21,671 bases of DNA, from assembly GCA_946628455.1 (NCBI GenBank), contig CAMOWP010000010.1:1-21671 (forward strand), written 5' to 3'. The notes beneath the pieces were generated by a model. It was not told the origin of the DNA, made no database searches, and saw only the letters and a program-made list of their open reading frames with translations. Position 1 is the stretch's first letter. Each line of letters starts with the position of its first letter. Positions 13,993 through 21,671 of this stretch are shown here, piece by piece. The translations under genes and the position numbers were made by a program. The stretch is from an uncultured Clostridia bacterium. GTDB lineage: Bacteria; Bacillota; Clostridia; Oscillospirales; Acutalibacteraceae.

Positions 13993-15231
13993 ATGGCAAA
14001 ATCAAAAAAAGACATTAAAAAGGTTGTTCTTGCATATTCGGGAGGGCTTGATACATCAATCATAATCCCGTGGCTTAAGGAAAACTATAACAACTGCGAG
14101 GTTATAGCAGTTTCAGGTAACGTAGGTCAGGGAACGGAGCTTGACGGCCTTGAGGAAAAGGCTATTAAAACAGGCGCTTCAAAGCTTTATGTGCTTGATT
14201 TAATGGATGAATATGTTGAGGATTATATTTTCCCGTGCCTTAAGGCAGGCGCAATTTATGAGCAGTATCTTTTAGGCACGTCTCACGCACGCCCGATTAT
14301 TGCAAAGGGTCTTGCTGAAATCGCAAAGAAGGAAGGCGCGGACGCTATCTGCCACGGCTGTACGGGCAAGGGAAACGACCAGGTTCGTTTTGAGCTCACC
14401 TTAAAGGCGTTTGCTCCCGAGATGGAGATTATCGCTCCGTGGCGTACCTGGGATATAAAATCGCGTGAGGAAGAAATTGAATACGCTGAGGCGCATAATA
14501 TTCCTCTTAAGATTAACCGCGAAACGAACTATTCAAAGGATAAAAACGTATGGCATCTCTCTCACGAGGGGCTTGACCTTGAGGACCCGGCAAACGAGCC
14601 TCAGTATCTTAAAGAGGGCTTCCTTGAGCTCGGTGTTGCTCCCGAGCAGGCTCCCGATGTTCCTACCTATGTAACTATTCACTTTGAAAAGGGTATTCCA
14701 ACCGCAATTGACGGCGAGAAAATGAAAGGCCTTGCAATAGTTGAAAAGCTCAACGAGCTCGGCGGAAAGAACGGAATCGGCCTTCTTGATATAGTTGAAA
14801 ACCGTCTTGTAGGTATGAAGAGCCGCGGCGTTTATGAGACCCCCGGCGGAACAATTCTCTATAAGGCTCACGAGATGCTTGAAATGATTACTCTTGACAA
14901 GGAGACCGCTCATTACAAGACCTTAGTTGCACAGAAATACGGCGAGCTTGTTTATAACGGCTTATGGTTCACTCCTCTTCGCGAGGCGCTTGCCGCTTTT
15001 GTTGATAAAACACAGGAAACCGTTACGGGCGACGTTAAGCTCAAGCTCTACAAGGGCAACATTATGAACGCGGGTCTCACCTCGCCTTACAGCCTCTATG
15101 ATGAAAACATCGCCTCCTTCGGAGAGGACGGCGGCGCATACAATCAGGCTGATTCAGCAGGCTTCATCAACCTCTTCGGGCTTTCAATCAAGGTTAAGGC
15201 GCTTCTTGACGCGCAGCGCGAGGCAGAGTAA
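13993..15231 (+). CDS. argG: Argininosuccinate synthase
   Basis: Joins citrulline and aspartate with ATP to give argininosuccinate, the penultimate step of arginine synthesis. The N-terminal PP-loop AYSGGLDTS (about 14-22) binds ATP; GTSHARPIIAKGLAEIA (about 95-111) and CHGCTGKGNDQVRFE (about 119-133) are the other conserved segments lining the citrulline and aspartate sites. The 412-residue length is normal. AAAGGAG lies nine bases before the ATG. The stop codon TAA shares its last base with the argH ATG, so translation of the two is coupled. Controlled by an ArgR box on its promoter. Confidence 0.97.
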   Translation: MAKSKKDIKKVVLAYSGGLDTSIIIPWLKENYNNCEVIAVSGNVGQGTELDGLEEKAIKTGASKLYVLDLMDEYVEDYIFPCLKAGAIYEQYLLGTSHARPIIAKGLAEIAKKEGADAICHGCTGKGNDQVRFELTLKAFAPEMEIIAPWRTWDIKSREEEIEYAEAHNIPLKINRETNYSKDKNVWHLSHEGLDLEDPANEPQYLKEGFLELGVAPEQAPDVPTYVTIHFEKGIPTAIDGEKMKGLAIVEKLNELGGKNGIGLLDIVENRLVGMKSRGVYETPGGTILYKAHEMLEMITLDKETAHYKTLVAQKYGELVYNGLWFTPLREALAAFVDKTQETVTGDVKLKLYKGNIMNAGLTSPYSLYDENIASFGEDGGAYNQADSAGFINLFGLSIKVKALLDAQREAE

Positions 15232-16607
15232 TGGGACAGCTTTGGAAAGGGCGGTTCAAAAAGGAACTCGCAAAGGAAACTAACGATTTTAACTCTTCGA
15301 TTTCATTCGATTGCAGGATGTTTGAAGAGGATATAAAGGGCTCAATTGCTCACGCAACGATGCTCGGCGCAACGGGAATAATTGAAAAGAGCGAGGCTGA
15401 AAAAATCACCGCTGAGCTTTCGGATATTCTTGACGATATCAAAAGCGGAAAGCTGAAAATTGATATGGAGGCAGAGGATATTCACACCTTTATTGAGGGC
15501 GAGCTGACCTCGCGCCTCGGTCAGACGGGAAAAAGGCTGCACACTGCGCGCTCAAGGAACGACCAGGTTGCGCTTGATATCCGTATGACTCTTAAAAAGG
15601 AAATAGCAGAAATTAAGGAGAAGCTAAAGGCGCTTGTAGGCGTTTTGTGCAGCAAGGCTGAGGAGCATACCGAAACTATTATGCCCGGTTACACTCATCT
15701 TCAGCGCGCGCAGCCGATAACCTTCGGCCATCACCTTATGGCGTATGCGGCAATGCTTCTTCGCGATATAGACAGGCTTGATGATACGGCGGAGCGTATG
15801 AATATGCTTCCGCTCGGATCGGGCGCTCTTGCAGGAACCACCTATCCGCTTGACCGTCAGATGACTGCCGAGCTCCTTGGATTTAACGGCGTTACCCAAA
15901 ATTCACTTGACGGGGTATCGGACAGGGATTTCTGCATAGAGCTTGCCTCGGCGCTTTCACTTATTATGGTTCACCTTTCACGCTTCAGCGAGGAAATCAT
16001 AATGTGGTGCTCGTGGGAATTCAAGTTTGTTGAGCTTGACGACGCGTTTTCAACAGGCTCATCTATTATGCCACAGAAGAAAAATCCCGACATTGCGGAG
16101 CTCGTTCGCGGAAAAAGCGGCAGAGTTTTCGGAGATTTAACAACGCTTCTGACTGTTATGAAGGGCATTCCCCTCGCTTATAACAAGGATATGCAGGAGG
16201 ATAAGGAGGCAATCTTTGACGCTGTTGACACTGTTAAAATGTGCCTCAATGCGTTCACACCTATGATTGAAACCATGACGGTGCTTAAAGACAATATGCG
16301 CGCCGCGGCGGCAAAGGGCTTCATCAACGCAACTGACTGTGCCGACTATCTCGTCGGCAAGGGGCTTCCGTTCCGCGACGCATATAAGGCAACGGGCGAG
16401 CTTGTTGCGCTTTGCATTGACAAGGGACTGACTCTTGAAACGCTTCCTCTTAAAGAATATAAAGCTGTATGTGATTTATTCGACGGCGGAATTTATGACG
16501 CAATAAGCCTTGAAAAATGCACGTTTGACCGCAAGGTTGAGGGCGGCCCGTCACCCGAAAGCGTAAAAAAGCAAATCTCAATTGCAAGGTCAAAAATAAA
16601 CAATTAA
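15231..16607 (+). CDS. argH: Argininosuccinate lyase
   Basis: Splits argininosuccinate into arginine and fumarate, the last step of the pathway. It is a 458-residue member of the fumarase/aspartase superfamily with all three conserved regions: TARSRNDQV at 105-113, GYTHLQRAQP at 153-162, and the signature GSSIMPQKKNPD at 276-287, with the catalytic Ser in the flexible loop. The start overlaps the argG stop by one base and its ribosome binding site would lie inside argG. A terminator follows four bases after the stop, ending the argGH operon. The other arginine genes are not in the window. Confidence 0.97.
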   Translation: MGQLWKGRFKKELAKETNDFNSSISFDCRMFEEDIKGSIAHATMLGATGIIEKSEAEKITAELSDILDDIKSGKLKIDMEAEDIHTFIEGELTSRLGQTGKRLHTARSRNDQVALDIRMTLKKEIAEIKEKLKALVGVLCSKAEEHTETIMPGYTHLQRAQPITFGHHLMAYAAMLLRDIDRLDDTAERMNMLPLGSGALAGTTYPLDRQMTAELLGFNGVTQNSLDGVSDRDFCIELASALSLIMVHLSRFSEEIIMWCSWEFKFVELDDAFSTGSSIMPQKKNPDIAELVRGKSGRVFGDLTTLLTVMKGIPLAYNKDMQEDKEAIFDAVDTVKMCLNAFTPMIETMTVLKDNMRAAAAKGFINATDCADYLVGKGLPFRDAYKATGELVALCIDKGLTLETLPLKEYKAVCDLFDGGIYDAISLEKCTFDRKVEGGPSPESVKKQISIARSKINN

Positions 16608-16610
16608 TTA

Positions 16611-16639
16611 ACAGACGGTTTATCCGTCTGTTTTCTTTT
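16611..16639 (+). terminator. Terminator of argGH
   Basis: ACAGACGG (16611-16618) pairs with CCGTCTGT (16624-16631) around TTTAT, followed by TTTCTTTT. The U-tail runs into the -35 box of the next promoter. Confidence 0.88.
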
Positions 16640-16666
16640 GACAAATGAGTTTAATAGGTATATATT
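16638..16666 (+). promoter_or_regulatory. Promoter of the pseudouridine synthase gene
   Basis: Consensus TTGACA (16638-16643), a 17-base spacer and TATATT (16661-16666). The distance from the -10 box to the ATG at 16673 is only six bases, so transcription should start on or next to the start codon. Confidence 0.75.
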
Positions 16667-16672
16667 ATTTAT

Positions 16673-17518
16673 ATGCGTGAAATAGAGTTTAAAATTGATA
16701 AGGAAAACGACGGTGTTAAAATCCGCAGCTTTCTGCGCGCTTTCGGCGTTTCATCATCGCTTCTTAAAGCGCTTAAAAATTCCGAAAACGGAATCACCTT
16801 AAACGGAGAATTTGCAAGGACTATCGACCCGTTACACACAGGCGATATTTTAATAATCAATATTGAAGAAAACGGCAGTATGCCCTCTCCCGTAAAAATG
16901 GATATTGATATAATTTATGAGGACGAGGATATAGTCGTTTTCGATAAGCCGGCGCACATTCCCGTTCACGAGAGCCGTCATCATATCGGGGATACGCTTC
17001 AGAATTTTGCCGCGTATCACCTCGGTGAAAACGCAGCCTTTCGCGCTGTTTACAGGCTTGATAACGGAACGAGCGGGCTCGTTCTCGTTGCAAAGAATAA
17101 GCTGGTTGCCGCCAAGATGGCAAGGAATATAAAAAAGGATTATTATGCGATTGTAAGCGGAATAATAACCGAGGGTGCAACGGTTGACCTTCCAATTATC
17201 CGCTGCGGCGACAGCATAATAAAGCGTATGGTATCAGTCGGCGGCGAACGCGCTGTTACACACTTTGAGCCGATAAGCGTTAAGGACGGCAACACGCTTA
17301 TTAAGCTAAATCTTGAAACGGGGCGCACTCATCAGATAAGAGTTCACCTCAGCCATTTGGGTCATCCGCTTATCGGAGACACGCTCTACGGCACGCCTGA
17401 CGAAAGAATATCCCACCAGGCTCTGCACTGCAAGGATATTTATTTTACGCACCCGATAACAAACGAGGAAATGCACCTTTCGTGCGATTTTCCTGATGAT
17501 ATGAAGGAGATAATATAA
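16673..17518 (+). CDS. RluA family pseudouridine synthase
   Basis: A 281-residue enzyme that converts a uridine in rRNA or tRNA to pseudouridine. An S4-like RNA-binding segment (about 14-65) precedes the catalytic domain. The catalytic Asp130 lies in YRLDNGTSG (128-136), where the family more often has HRLD; the other signature, GRTHQIRVHLSHLGHPLIGD at 217-236, is intact. Target site cannot be told from sequence; the RluD-like order S4 plus catalytic domain suggests 23S rRNA. No ribosome binding site lies before the ATG and the promoter is so close that the mRNA is probably leaderless. The stop overlaps the next ATG by one base. Confidence 0.92.
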   Translation: MREIEFKIDKENDGVKIRSFLRAFGVSSSLLKALKNSENGITLNGEFARTIDPLHTGDILIINIEENGSMPSPVKMDIDIIYEDEDIVVFDKPAHIPVHESRHHIGDTLQNFAAYHLGENAAFRAVYRLDNGTSGLVLVAKNKLVAAKMARNIKKDYYAIVSGIITEGATVDLPIIRCGDSIIKRMVSVGGERAVTHFEPISVKDGNTLIKLNLETGRTHQIRVHLSHLGHPLIGDTLYGTPDERISHQALHCKDIYFTHPITNEEMHLSCDFPDDMKEII

Positions 17519-18456
17519 TGCCTGCTTTCGGTACACATTACATATTTTTTGAAGAGATGAAGGATAAAATTGAAGAGGAGTTCGGCTATAAGCTGAACGT
17601 CGGAGTTGCGGGAGTCGGAACTCAGGGGCCCGATATTTTTCTTTTTCACAGACTCTGGCCGCCTGTAACTATCTACAAAGCGCTTTTCGGCACTGCTTCC
17701 CTTATTCACAAAAGCAAGCCTGCTCCGCTTTTTGAAGCGTTTGCAGAGTATCTTGAAAGAAGCGAAAACAAGGATATTGCAAAGTCATATATTTACGGCT
17801 TCATCCTCCACTATGCGCTTGACAGAAACTGCCATCCATATGTTTATGCGTTCCAGAATCAGATTACTGATGAAAACAGGAAGATTCACTCGCTTGCGGC
17901 ACACAATCAGGTTGAGCACGCTGTTGACACGTATCTTCTTTACCACCGGGACGGAATTTATCCGCCCTCGCTTTTTAACCCCGATGAAACCTTTACAGAT
18001 GATGATAAAGAGCTGTGGGAAATCGCAAGGCTTATGCATTTTGTTATTATGAAATGCCATAATAAGGATGTTCCCCAAAGCGAGATAGTTAAAGCGATAA
18101 CGGATACGGCAAAGCTGCAGTCAACTCTTGCGGACAAAAAGGGAACGGCAACAAGAATTGCTCATATGATTGAAACACCGCTCGGCCCCGTTTCTGGATA
18201 TTTCAAATTATCTGCTTCAATTAAGCCGAAGGACTTGGAACTTGCGGATAAATATGCTAATATAAGACATAAGCAGTGGACCTCGCCTTACTCCCACGAG
18301 ACGAGCACGAAGAGCTTTGAGGAGCTTTTTGAAGCGGCAAAGCCCGACGCAATTGAGCTCATCAAGGGCTTTAACGAAATCTGCAAGGGCACCAAAAGCG
18401 GCTACGAGGTAACGCAGAACATATCATTTCTGACAGGATTGGAGGTAACAGAATAA
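17518..18456 (+). CDS. Zinc-dependent phospholipase C-like protein
   Basis: A 312-residue member of the zinc-dependent phospholipase C/S1-P1 nuclease-like family found widely in Clostridia. The trinuclear zinc ligands of the family can be traced: His7 (FGTHY), Asp39 (GPD), His44 (FLFH), His98 and Asp102 (HYALD), His106 (CHPY), His129 and Glu133 (HNQVE). Unlike secreted clostridial phospholipases it has no signal peptide, and the conserved N-terminus begins at residue 2, so the protein is probably cytoplasmic and its substrate is unknown. It overlaps the pseudouridine synthase stop by one base and its own stop overlaps the LuxS-like ATG, so the three form an operon. Confidence 0.82.
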   Translation: MPAFGTHYIFFEEMKDKIEEEFGYKLNVGVAGVGTQGPDIFLFHRLWPPVTIYKALFGTASLIHKSKPAPLFEAFAEYLERSENKDIAKSYIYGFILHYALDRNCHPYVYAFQNQITDENRKIHSLAAHNQVEHAVDTYLLYHRDGIYPPSLFNPDETFTDDDKELWEIARLMHFVIMKCHNKDVPQSEIVKAITDTAKLQSTLADKKGTATRIAHMIETPLGPVSGYFKLSASIKPKDLELADKYANIRHKQWTSPYSHETSTKSFEELFEAAKPDAIELIKGFNEICKGTKSGYEVTQNISFLTGLEVTE

Positions 18457-18929
18457 TGAAAGCTACACCGAGTGCACAAATCAATTTTGAAATCCTTAAA
18501 AAGGGCATTTATATCAGTAAAATTGACGGCGATATCACAACATATGATATCCGTATGAAAACTCCGAACAGCGGAGACTATCTTACTAACTCCGCGCTTC
18601 ATACAATTGAGCATATTTTCAGGGCGTATATTGAAAAAACAGAATTCGCAGACAGCATTGTTTATTTCGGACCTATGGGCTCAAGAACAGGCTTTTACTT
18701 AATCACAAGAAGGCTGACTGATAATTATTCAATTGAGCTTATCAAGGAGGTTTTCGGGCATATTGCGGAATTCTGGGGAAGAATCCCGAAGGCTTCTCCT
18801 AAGGATTGCGCAAATTGCCTTGAGCACAATCTTCCTCAGGCAAAGGAAGAGGCAAAGGAATTCCTTGAGGTTATCAAGAACTGGACTAAAGAGGATTTGG
18901 AATATCCCGTTGCAACTGAAGAGGAATAA
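18456..18929 (+). CDS. LuxS (S-ribosylhomocysteine lyase)-like protein with altered active site
   Basis: A 157-residue homologue of LuxS, which cleaves S-ribosylhomocysteine to homocysteine and the AI-2 precursor. The metal ligands are kept: His49 and His53 in SALHTIEHIF and Cys118 in KDCANC; the catalytic Glu52 and the substrate Arg33 (YDIR) are also present. However, the general-base Cys (Cys84 of B. subtilis LuxS, in PMGCRTG or PMGCQTG) is Ser76 in PMGSRTG, and the conserved LDH with the active-site His11 is INF here. Normal LuxS chemistry is therefore unlikely. GGAGG precedes the ATG by ten bases. It is last in an operon with a phospholipase C-like gene and ends at a strong terminator. 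Because of the substitutions I do not assign the symbol luxS. Confidence 0.85.
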   Translation: MKATPSAQINFEILKKGIYISKIDGDITTYDIRMKTPNSGDYLTNSALHTIEHIFRAYIEKTEFADSIVYFGPMGSRTGFYLITRRLTDNYSIELIKEVFGHIAEFWGRIPKASPKDCANCLEHNLPQAKEEAKEFLEVIKNWTKEDLEYPVATEEE

Positions 18930-18957
18930 AAATCGGGGCACAGCCCCGATTTTTTTA
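18928..18957 (+). terminator. Terminator after the LuxS-like gene
   Basis: AAAAATCGGGGC (18928-18939) pairs with GCCCCGATTTTT (18943-18954) around ACA, followed by further T. The stem has seven G-C pairs. Confidence 0.92.
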
Positions 18958-18976
18958 ATATTCAACCAACGGTATG

Positions 18977-19005
18977 TTTACTTTTCAGCATTTTTGTTGT
19001 ACTAT
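18977..19005 (+). promoter_or_regulatory. Possible promoter of the HTH gene
   Basis: TTTACT (18977-18982), a 17-base spacer and TACTAT (19000-19005). Both boxes are imperfect, but spacing and position, about 20 bases before the ATG, fit. Confidence 0.4.
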
Positions 19006-19023
19006 TCAGACGGAGGTGAGAAA

Positions 19024-19635
19024 ATGGACCAGATTAAAATCGGAAATTTTATTGCTTCACTGAGAAAGGAGCAGGGTTTAACACAGGCTCAGCTTGCCGA
19101 AATGCTCGGTATTACCGACAGAGCTGTTTCAAAATGGGAGAGGGGAAGGTCCCTGCCCGATTCCTCACTTATGCTTGAGCTATGTGAAATCCTCAAAATC
19201 AACGTCAATGAGCTGCTTAGCGGAGAAAGGCTTGATAATATGGATAGTTACAACGAAAATCTTGAAAAGAACCTGATTGAAATGACAAAGCAGAAGGAGG
19301 AAAGCGACAGAAAAATGCTTCGCCTTGAATGGGTGATAGGCTTTTCGTCATCCGCCACGTTTATGATACTGATTTTTTCTGCCTCGTTTATTACAATGCC
19401 CGGTTGGGTGAGAGTGCTTTTAATATCGTCAGCGCTTTTGATATTTGCTGTTGGTATGGTATCCGCTCTTAGCATTGAACAGACGGCAGGCTATTACGAA
19501 TGCCAGCACTGCCATCATAAATATGTGCCGAAATTTATGCCCGTGTTTCTTGCAATGCATATGGGAAGAACGAGATATATGAAATGCCCTAAGTGCAAAA
19601 AACGCTCCTGGCAGAAAAAGGTAATAAACAAATAA
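19024..19635 (+). CDS. HTH (Xre) regulator fused to membrane segments and a zinc ribbon
   Basis: A 203-residue protein. The N-terminal Xre-type helix-turn-helix (about 6-62: LRKEQGLTQAQLAEMLGITD and AVSKWERGRSLPD) is textbook. A charged, probably coiled-coil linker (75-100) leads to two membrane segments (about 103-124 and 130-150) and a C-terminal zinc ribbon with Cys160, Cys163, Cys188 and Cys191. Both the HTH and the ribbon would lie on the cytoplasmic side. The open frame extends far upstream through the LuxS-like gene, but the ATG at 19024 sits behind a perfect GGAGGTGAG. It is a single-gene unit with its own terminator. Likely a membrane-tethered regulator; targets unknown. Confidence 0.87.
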   Translation: MDQIKIGNFIASLRKEQGLTQAQLAEMLGITDRAVSKWERGRSLPDSSLMLELCEILKINVNELLSGERLDNMDSYNENLEKNLIEMTKQKEESDRKMLRLEWVIGFSSSATFMILIFSASFITMPGWVRVLLISSALLIFAVGMVSALSIEQTAGYYECQHCHHKYVPKFMPVFLAMHMGRTRYMKCPKCKKRSWQKKVINK

Positions 19636-19663
19636 AGAAAGCCGTGTTTTACACGGCTTTTAA
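19636..19663. terminator. Bidirectional terminator
   Basis: AAAGCCGTGT (19638-19647) pairs with ACACGGCTTT (19651-19660) around TTT, followed by TTAATT on the plus strand and by TCTTTATT on the minus strand. It ends the HTH gene and the converging ClC gene. Confidence 0.8.
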
Positions 19664-21229
19664 TTATGAATTTATCAGATTGTATATTCTCGTCTGGTCC
19701 TGCTGGAAGCGGCGCTGCGAAATCATCATAACGAGAACATCGCCCTCTCTGATAACCGTATCTCCCTTAGGAGTTATCGGAGTTTCGTTTCGGTCAATTG
19801 AAACAATCAGGCAGTGCTTGCCCCAGTCAATTTCCGAAACCTTCTTACCGTCAATGCTGCTGCCGACGGGAACAACAAAGGTCTGAAGCACCTTTTCGTG
19901 CGATTTTGTATTAATGCTCGGTGAATCCGTTTTTTCAACAGCCTTCTCAAAAAGGATTGAATAAAACGGAGCGGTTCCGATTAAGTTTGCAACTGCATAT
20001 GAGGTCAGGCTGACAACAGCAAGCGGCAGCAGGGAATTCATATTTCCCGTAAGCTCAAAAACAAGAATTATTCCCGTAAGCGGAGCGCGCACGATAGAGG
20101 CGAAAAGCGCCGCCATACCTGCAATTACAAAATCCTGCCTTAAATCGGGGCTGATTCCCAAAAAGTCGATTGAAAGGTCTCCGCAGATTGCGCCGAGATA
20201 TGCTCCGAGAATACAAAGCGGGTAAAGCGTTCCTCCCGGTGCGCCCGAAGCAAAGCAGAAGGCGCCGAAGAGGAATTTGCATATAAACAGAATTATGAGC
20301 ATTTTGAGGCTCGGGTTATCGTTCATCAAAAGCGAGGTCATTCTGTGACCGCCGCAGAGAATCTGAGGCATAACCAAGCCAACAATGCCGCTTATGAGAA
20401 AGACAAATCCCATTTTGACGGGCTCGGGAATTCCCTTAATGCTCTTGAATAATTTCTGCGCTTTAATCATAAAGACATTGTAAAACGTTCCGAAAACTCC
20501 GAAGAGCGCGCCCATAAGAATTACAAGGGGATATAGCTTCAGCGAAAACGGCTCGGCGTCGTAATGAAAAATTGTATCCTGGCCGAAGAAGATTTTTGAA
20601 ATGAAATCTGCAACAACGGTTGCAACAATTCCCATACACATTATCGAGCGGTCAAGCCCGTGATGTATTTCCTCAAAAATGAACATCGTTCCCGCAATCG
20701 GAGCGTTGAACGCCGCGCTCATACCTGCGCCTGCGCCGCAGCTCGTCATTCTTATTTCCGATGTTCTGTCAGATTTTGTGAGCCTTGCCGCTCCTTTTCC
20801 GCCCATTCCGCCAAGCTGAACGGAGGGACCCTCTCGCCCGAGCGAAAGCCCGCTGAAAACGGAGAGCGTTCCGCCGATTATTTTTGCGGCGCTGACTCTC
20901 CACCAATTAAGCGAAAAGTATCCGCGGACGTCGCCCGTAGTCTGCGGAATGCCTGAGCCTGCGGCGTCAGGCTCCCATTTATTTATATAGGAAACAATAA
21001 CTCCTATAAGAGTTACAAGAATAAGCCACAGAGCAATTTTAAGCGGGCTGCCGCTTACGATTTCGTGAACTTTGTCTATTCCGTTTTCGGCAACCTGAAG
21101 AAGAAAACGGTAGAGAACGCAAATAAGACCGGACGCAACACCGACCTCCGCTCCGCGGATTATAAGGTATATGCTCTCGGTCCTTTTGAATTCAATTTTT
21201 CTTATTGTCGTTTTCTCTTTGTTCTGCAT
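19664..21229 (-). CDS. ClC-type chloride transporter with C-terminal TrkA-C domain
   Basis: A 521-residue ClC family membrane protein. The chloride-path motifs are GSGIP (91-95, with the central Ser), GREGP (131-135, Glu133 being the gating glutamate), GAPGGTLYP (329-337, where Phe of the usual GGxFxP is Leu) and Tyr423 in PFYSILF. The acidic pair in FIFEEIHHG (186-187) corresponds to the inner proton glutamate of H+-coupled exchangers, so it is more likely a Cl-/H+ antiporter than a channel. About residues 445-515 form a TrkA-C (RCK-C) ligand-binding domain, a known fusion that may sense a nucleotide or cation. It starts 16 bases after the cysK stop without a clear ribosome binding site, so it is probably read from the cysK transcript. 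Confidence 0.93.
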   Translation of the reverse strand: MQNKEKTTIRKIEFKRTESIYLIIRGAEVGVASGLICVLYRFLLQVAENGIDKVHEIVSGSPLKIALWLILVTLIGVIVSYINKWEPDAAGSGIPQTTGDVRGYFSLNWWRVSAAKIIGGTLSVFSGLSLGREGPSVQLGGMGGKGAARLTKSDRTSEIRMTSCGAGAGMSAAFNAPIAGTMFIFEEIHHGLDRSIMCMGIVATVVADFISKIFFGQDTIFHYDAEPFSLKLYPLVILMGALFGVFGTFYNVFMIKAQKLFKSIKGIPEPVKMGFVFLISGIVGLVMPQILCGGHRMTSLLMNDNPSLKMLIILFICKFLFGAFCFASGAPGGTLYPLCILGAYLGAICGDLSIDFLGISPDLRQDFVIAGMAALFASIVRAPLTGIILVFELTGNMNSLLPLAVVSLTSYAVANLIGTAPFYSILFEKAVEKTDSPSINTKSHEKVLQTFVVPVGSSIDGKKVSEIDWGKHCLIVSIDRNETPITPKGDTVIREGDVLVMMISQRRFQQDQTRIYNLINS

Positions 21230-21245
21230 TTTTATTTAATAAATT

Positions 21246-21671
21246 TTAGTCAAATAATACTGTGCTGAAATAGCGCTCGCCTGTATCGGGTAAAACGGTT
21301 ACAACAGTTTTGCCCTTGCCGAGCCTTTTTGCAAGCTTAAGCGCCGCGGCAACGTTTGAGCCGCTTGAAATTCCGCACATAATTCCTTCCTCGCTTGCAA
21401 GGCGGCGCGCGGTTTCAATTGCTTCGCTGTCTGAAACAACGCAGATATGGTCATATATGTTTACGTTGAGATTTTCGGGGATAAGCCCGTCGCCTATTCC
21501 CATCTGAAGGTGTGTTCCCACAGCGCCTCCGCTGAGAATAGCGGCGTTTGACGGCTCAACCGCCCAGATTTTAATTGCGGGGTTCTGCCTTTTAAGCACC
21601 TCGCCTATACCGCTGATTGTTCCGCCTGTGCCGACTCCGCTGCAAAAGCCGTCAATATCTCCGTTGACCTG
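21246..21671 (-). CDS. cysK: Cysteine synthase (O-acetylserine sulfhydrylase), C-terminal part
   Basis: The 3' 141 codons of a PLP enzyme that makes cysteine from O-acetylserine and sulfide; the gene enters from the right edge, so the N-terminal half with the PLP lysine is not seen. The glycine-rich loop that binds the PLP phosphate, GVGTGGTISGIG, is near the right edge; then IWAVEPSNAAILSGG, GIGDGLIPENL, and GISSGSN with its PLP-ring Ser; the end VVTVLPDTGERYFSTVLFD is the classical CysK C-terminus. The open frame is unbroken to the edge, so an internal GTG at 21599 is not the start. The ClC gene follows 16 bases after the stop. Confidence 0.93.
   Translation of the reverse strand, partial: QVNGDIDGFCSGVGTGGTISGIGEVLKRQNPAIKIWAVEPSNAAILSGGAVGTHLQMGIGDGLIPENLNVNIYDHICVVSDSEAIETARRLASEEGIMCGISSGSNVAAALKLAKRLGKGKTVVTVLPDTGERYFSTVLFD

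Noticed and set aside
18681..18686. Possible selenocysteine or misread Cys at the catalytic position of the LuxS-like protein
   Set aside because: Selenocysteine needs TGA; the codon is TCA, a plain Ser codon two changes away from TGT or TGC.
18733..19023. Upstream extension of the HTH protein
   Set aside because: Overlaps the LuxS-like gene and its terminator in another frame; the perfect ribosome binding site before 19024 decides the start.

Overview
The window looks like chromosomal DNA of a spore-forming, moderately low-GC Firmicute, most likely a gut clostridium of the Ruminococcaceae/Oscillospiraceae type. Evidence is the spore-associated genes yqfC, yqfD and spoVT, the Clostridia-like ASCH, NUDIX and MgtE proteins, strong purine-rich ribosome binding sites, TTGACA/TATAAT-type promoters and many U-tailed hairpin terminators. 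The taxon is an inference; no rRNA or tRNA is present. I see no insertion sequence, prophage or CRISPR array.

Region 1 (1-3441, minus strand): a tightly packed operon nadB-nadC-iolB-like-ASCH-NUDIX behind a good promoter. Two of the three steps of de novo NAD synthesis from aspartate are here; quinolinate synthase (nadA) is not. Region 2 (3441-5528, plus): yqfC and yqfD overlap, followed by spoVT. Region 3 (5530-6484): a short promoter-to-terminator unit that looks like an unclassified structured RNA. It converges on queT, a preQ1/queuosine precursor transporter whose leader carries a preQ1-I riboswitch preceded by an extra nested hairpin.

Region 4 (6561-9845): a membrane-anchored zinc-ribbon protein of unknown role, a TetR-type repressor, and divergently from it a membrane-anchored two-FN3 NodB deacetylase. 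Region 5 (9849-13789, minus): rpe, a degenerate DUF4015-like membrane protein, a cadherin-like beta-sandwich membrane protein and the magnesium channel mgtE, apparently one operon. Region 6 (13905-16639, plus): argG-argH, the last two steps of arginine synthesis, with an almost consensus ArgR box lying across the promoter.

Region 7 (16638-18957, plus): an apparently leaderless RluA-type pseudouridine synthase, a cytoplasmic zinc-dependent phospholipase-C-like protein and a LuxS homologue that keeps its metal ligands but has lost the catalytic Cys and the active-site His. Region 8 (19024-21671): an HTH/membrane/zinc-ribbon fusion on the plus strand, then on the minus strand a ClC chloride transporter with a TrkA-C domain, downstream of the 3' part of cysK.

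Most of the window is ordinary core metabolism and sporulation. The points most worth following are the LuxS-like protein with a changed active site, the small RNA candidate after spoVT with repeated TTGTGCA heptamers beside it, the extended preQ1 leader, and the two unusual operons (nadBC-iolB-ASCH-NUDIX and rpe-DUF4015-cadherin-like-mgtE).
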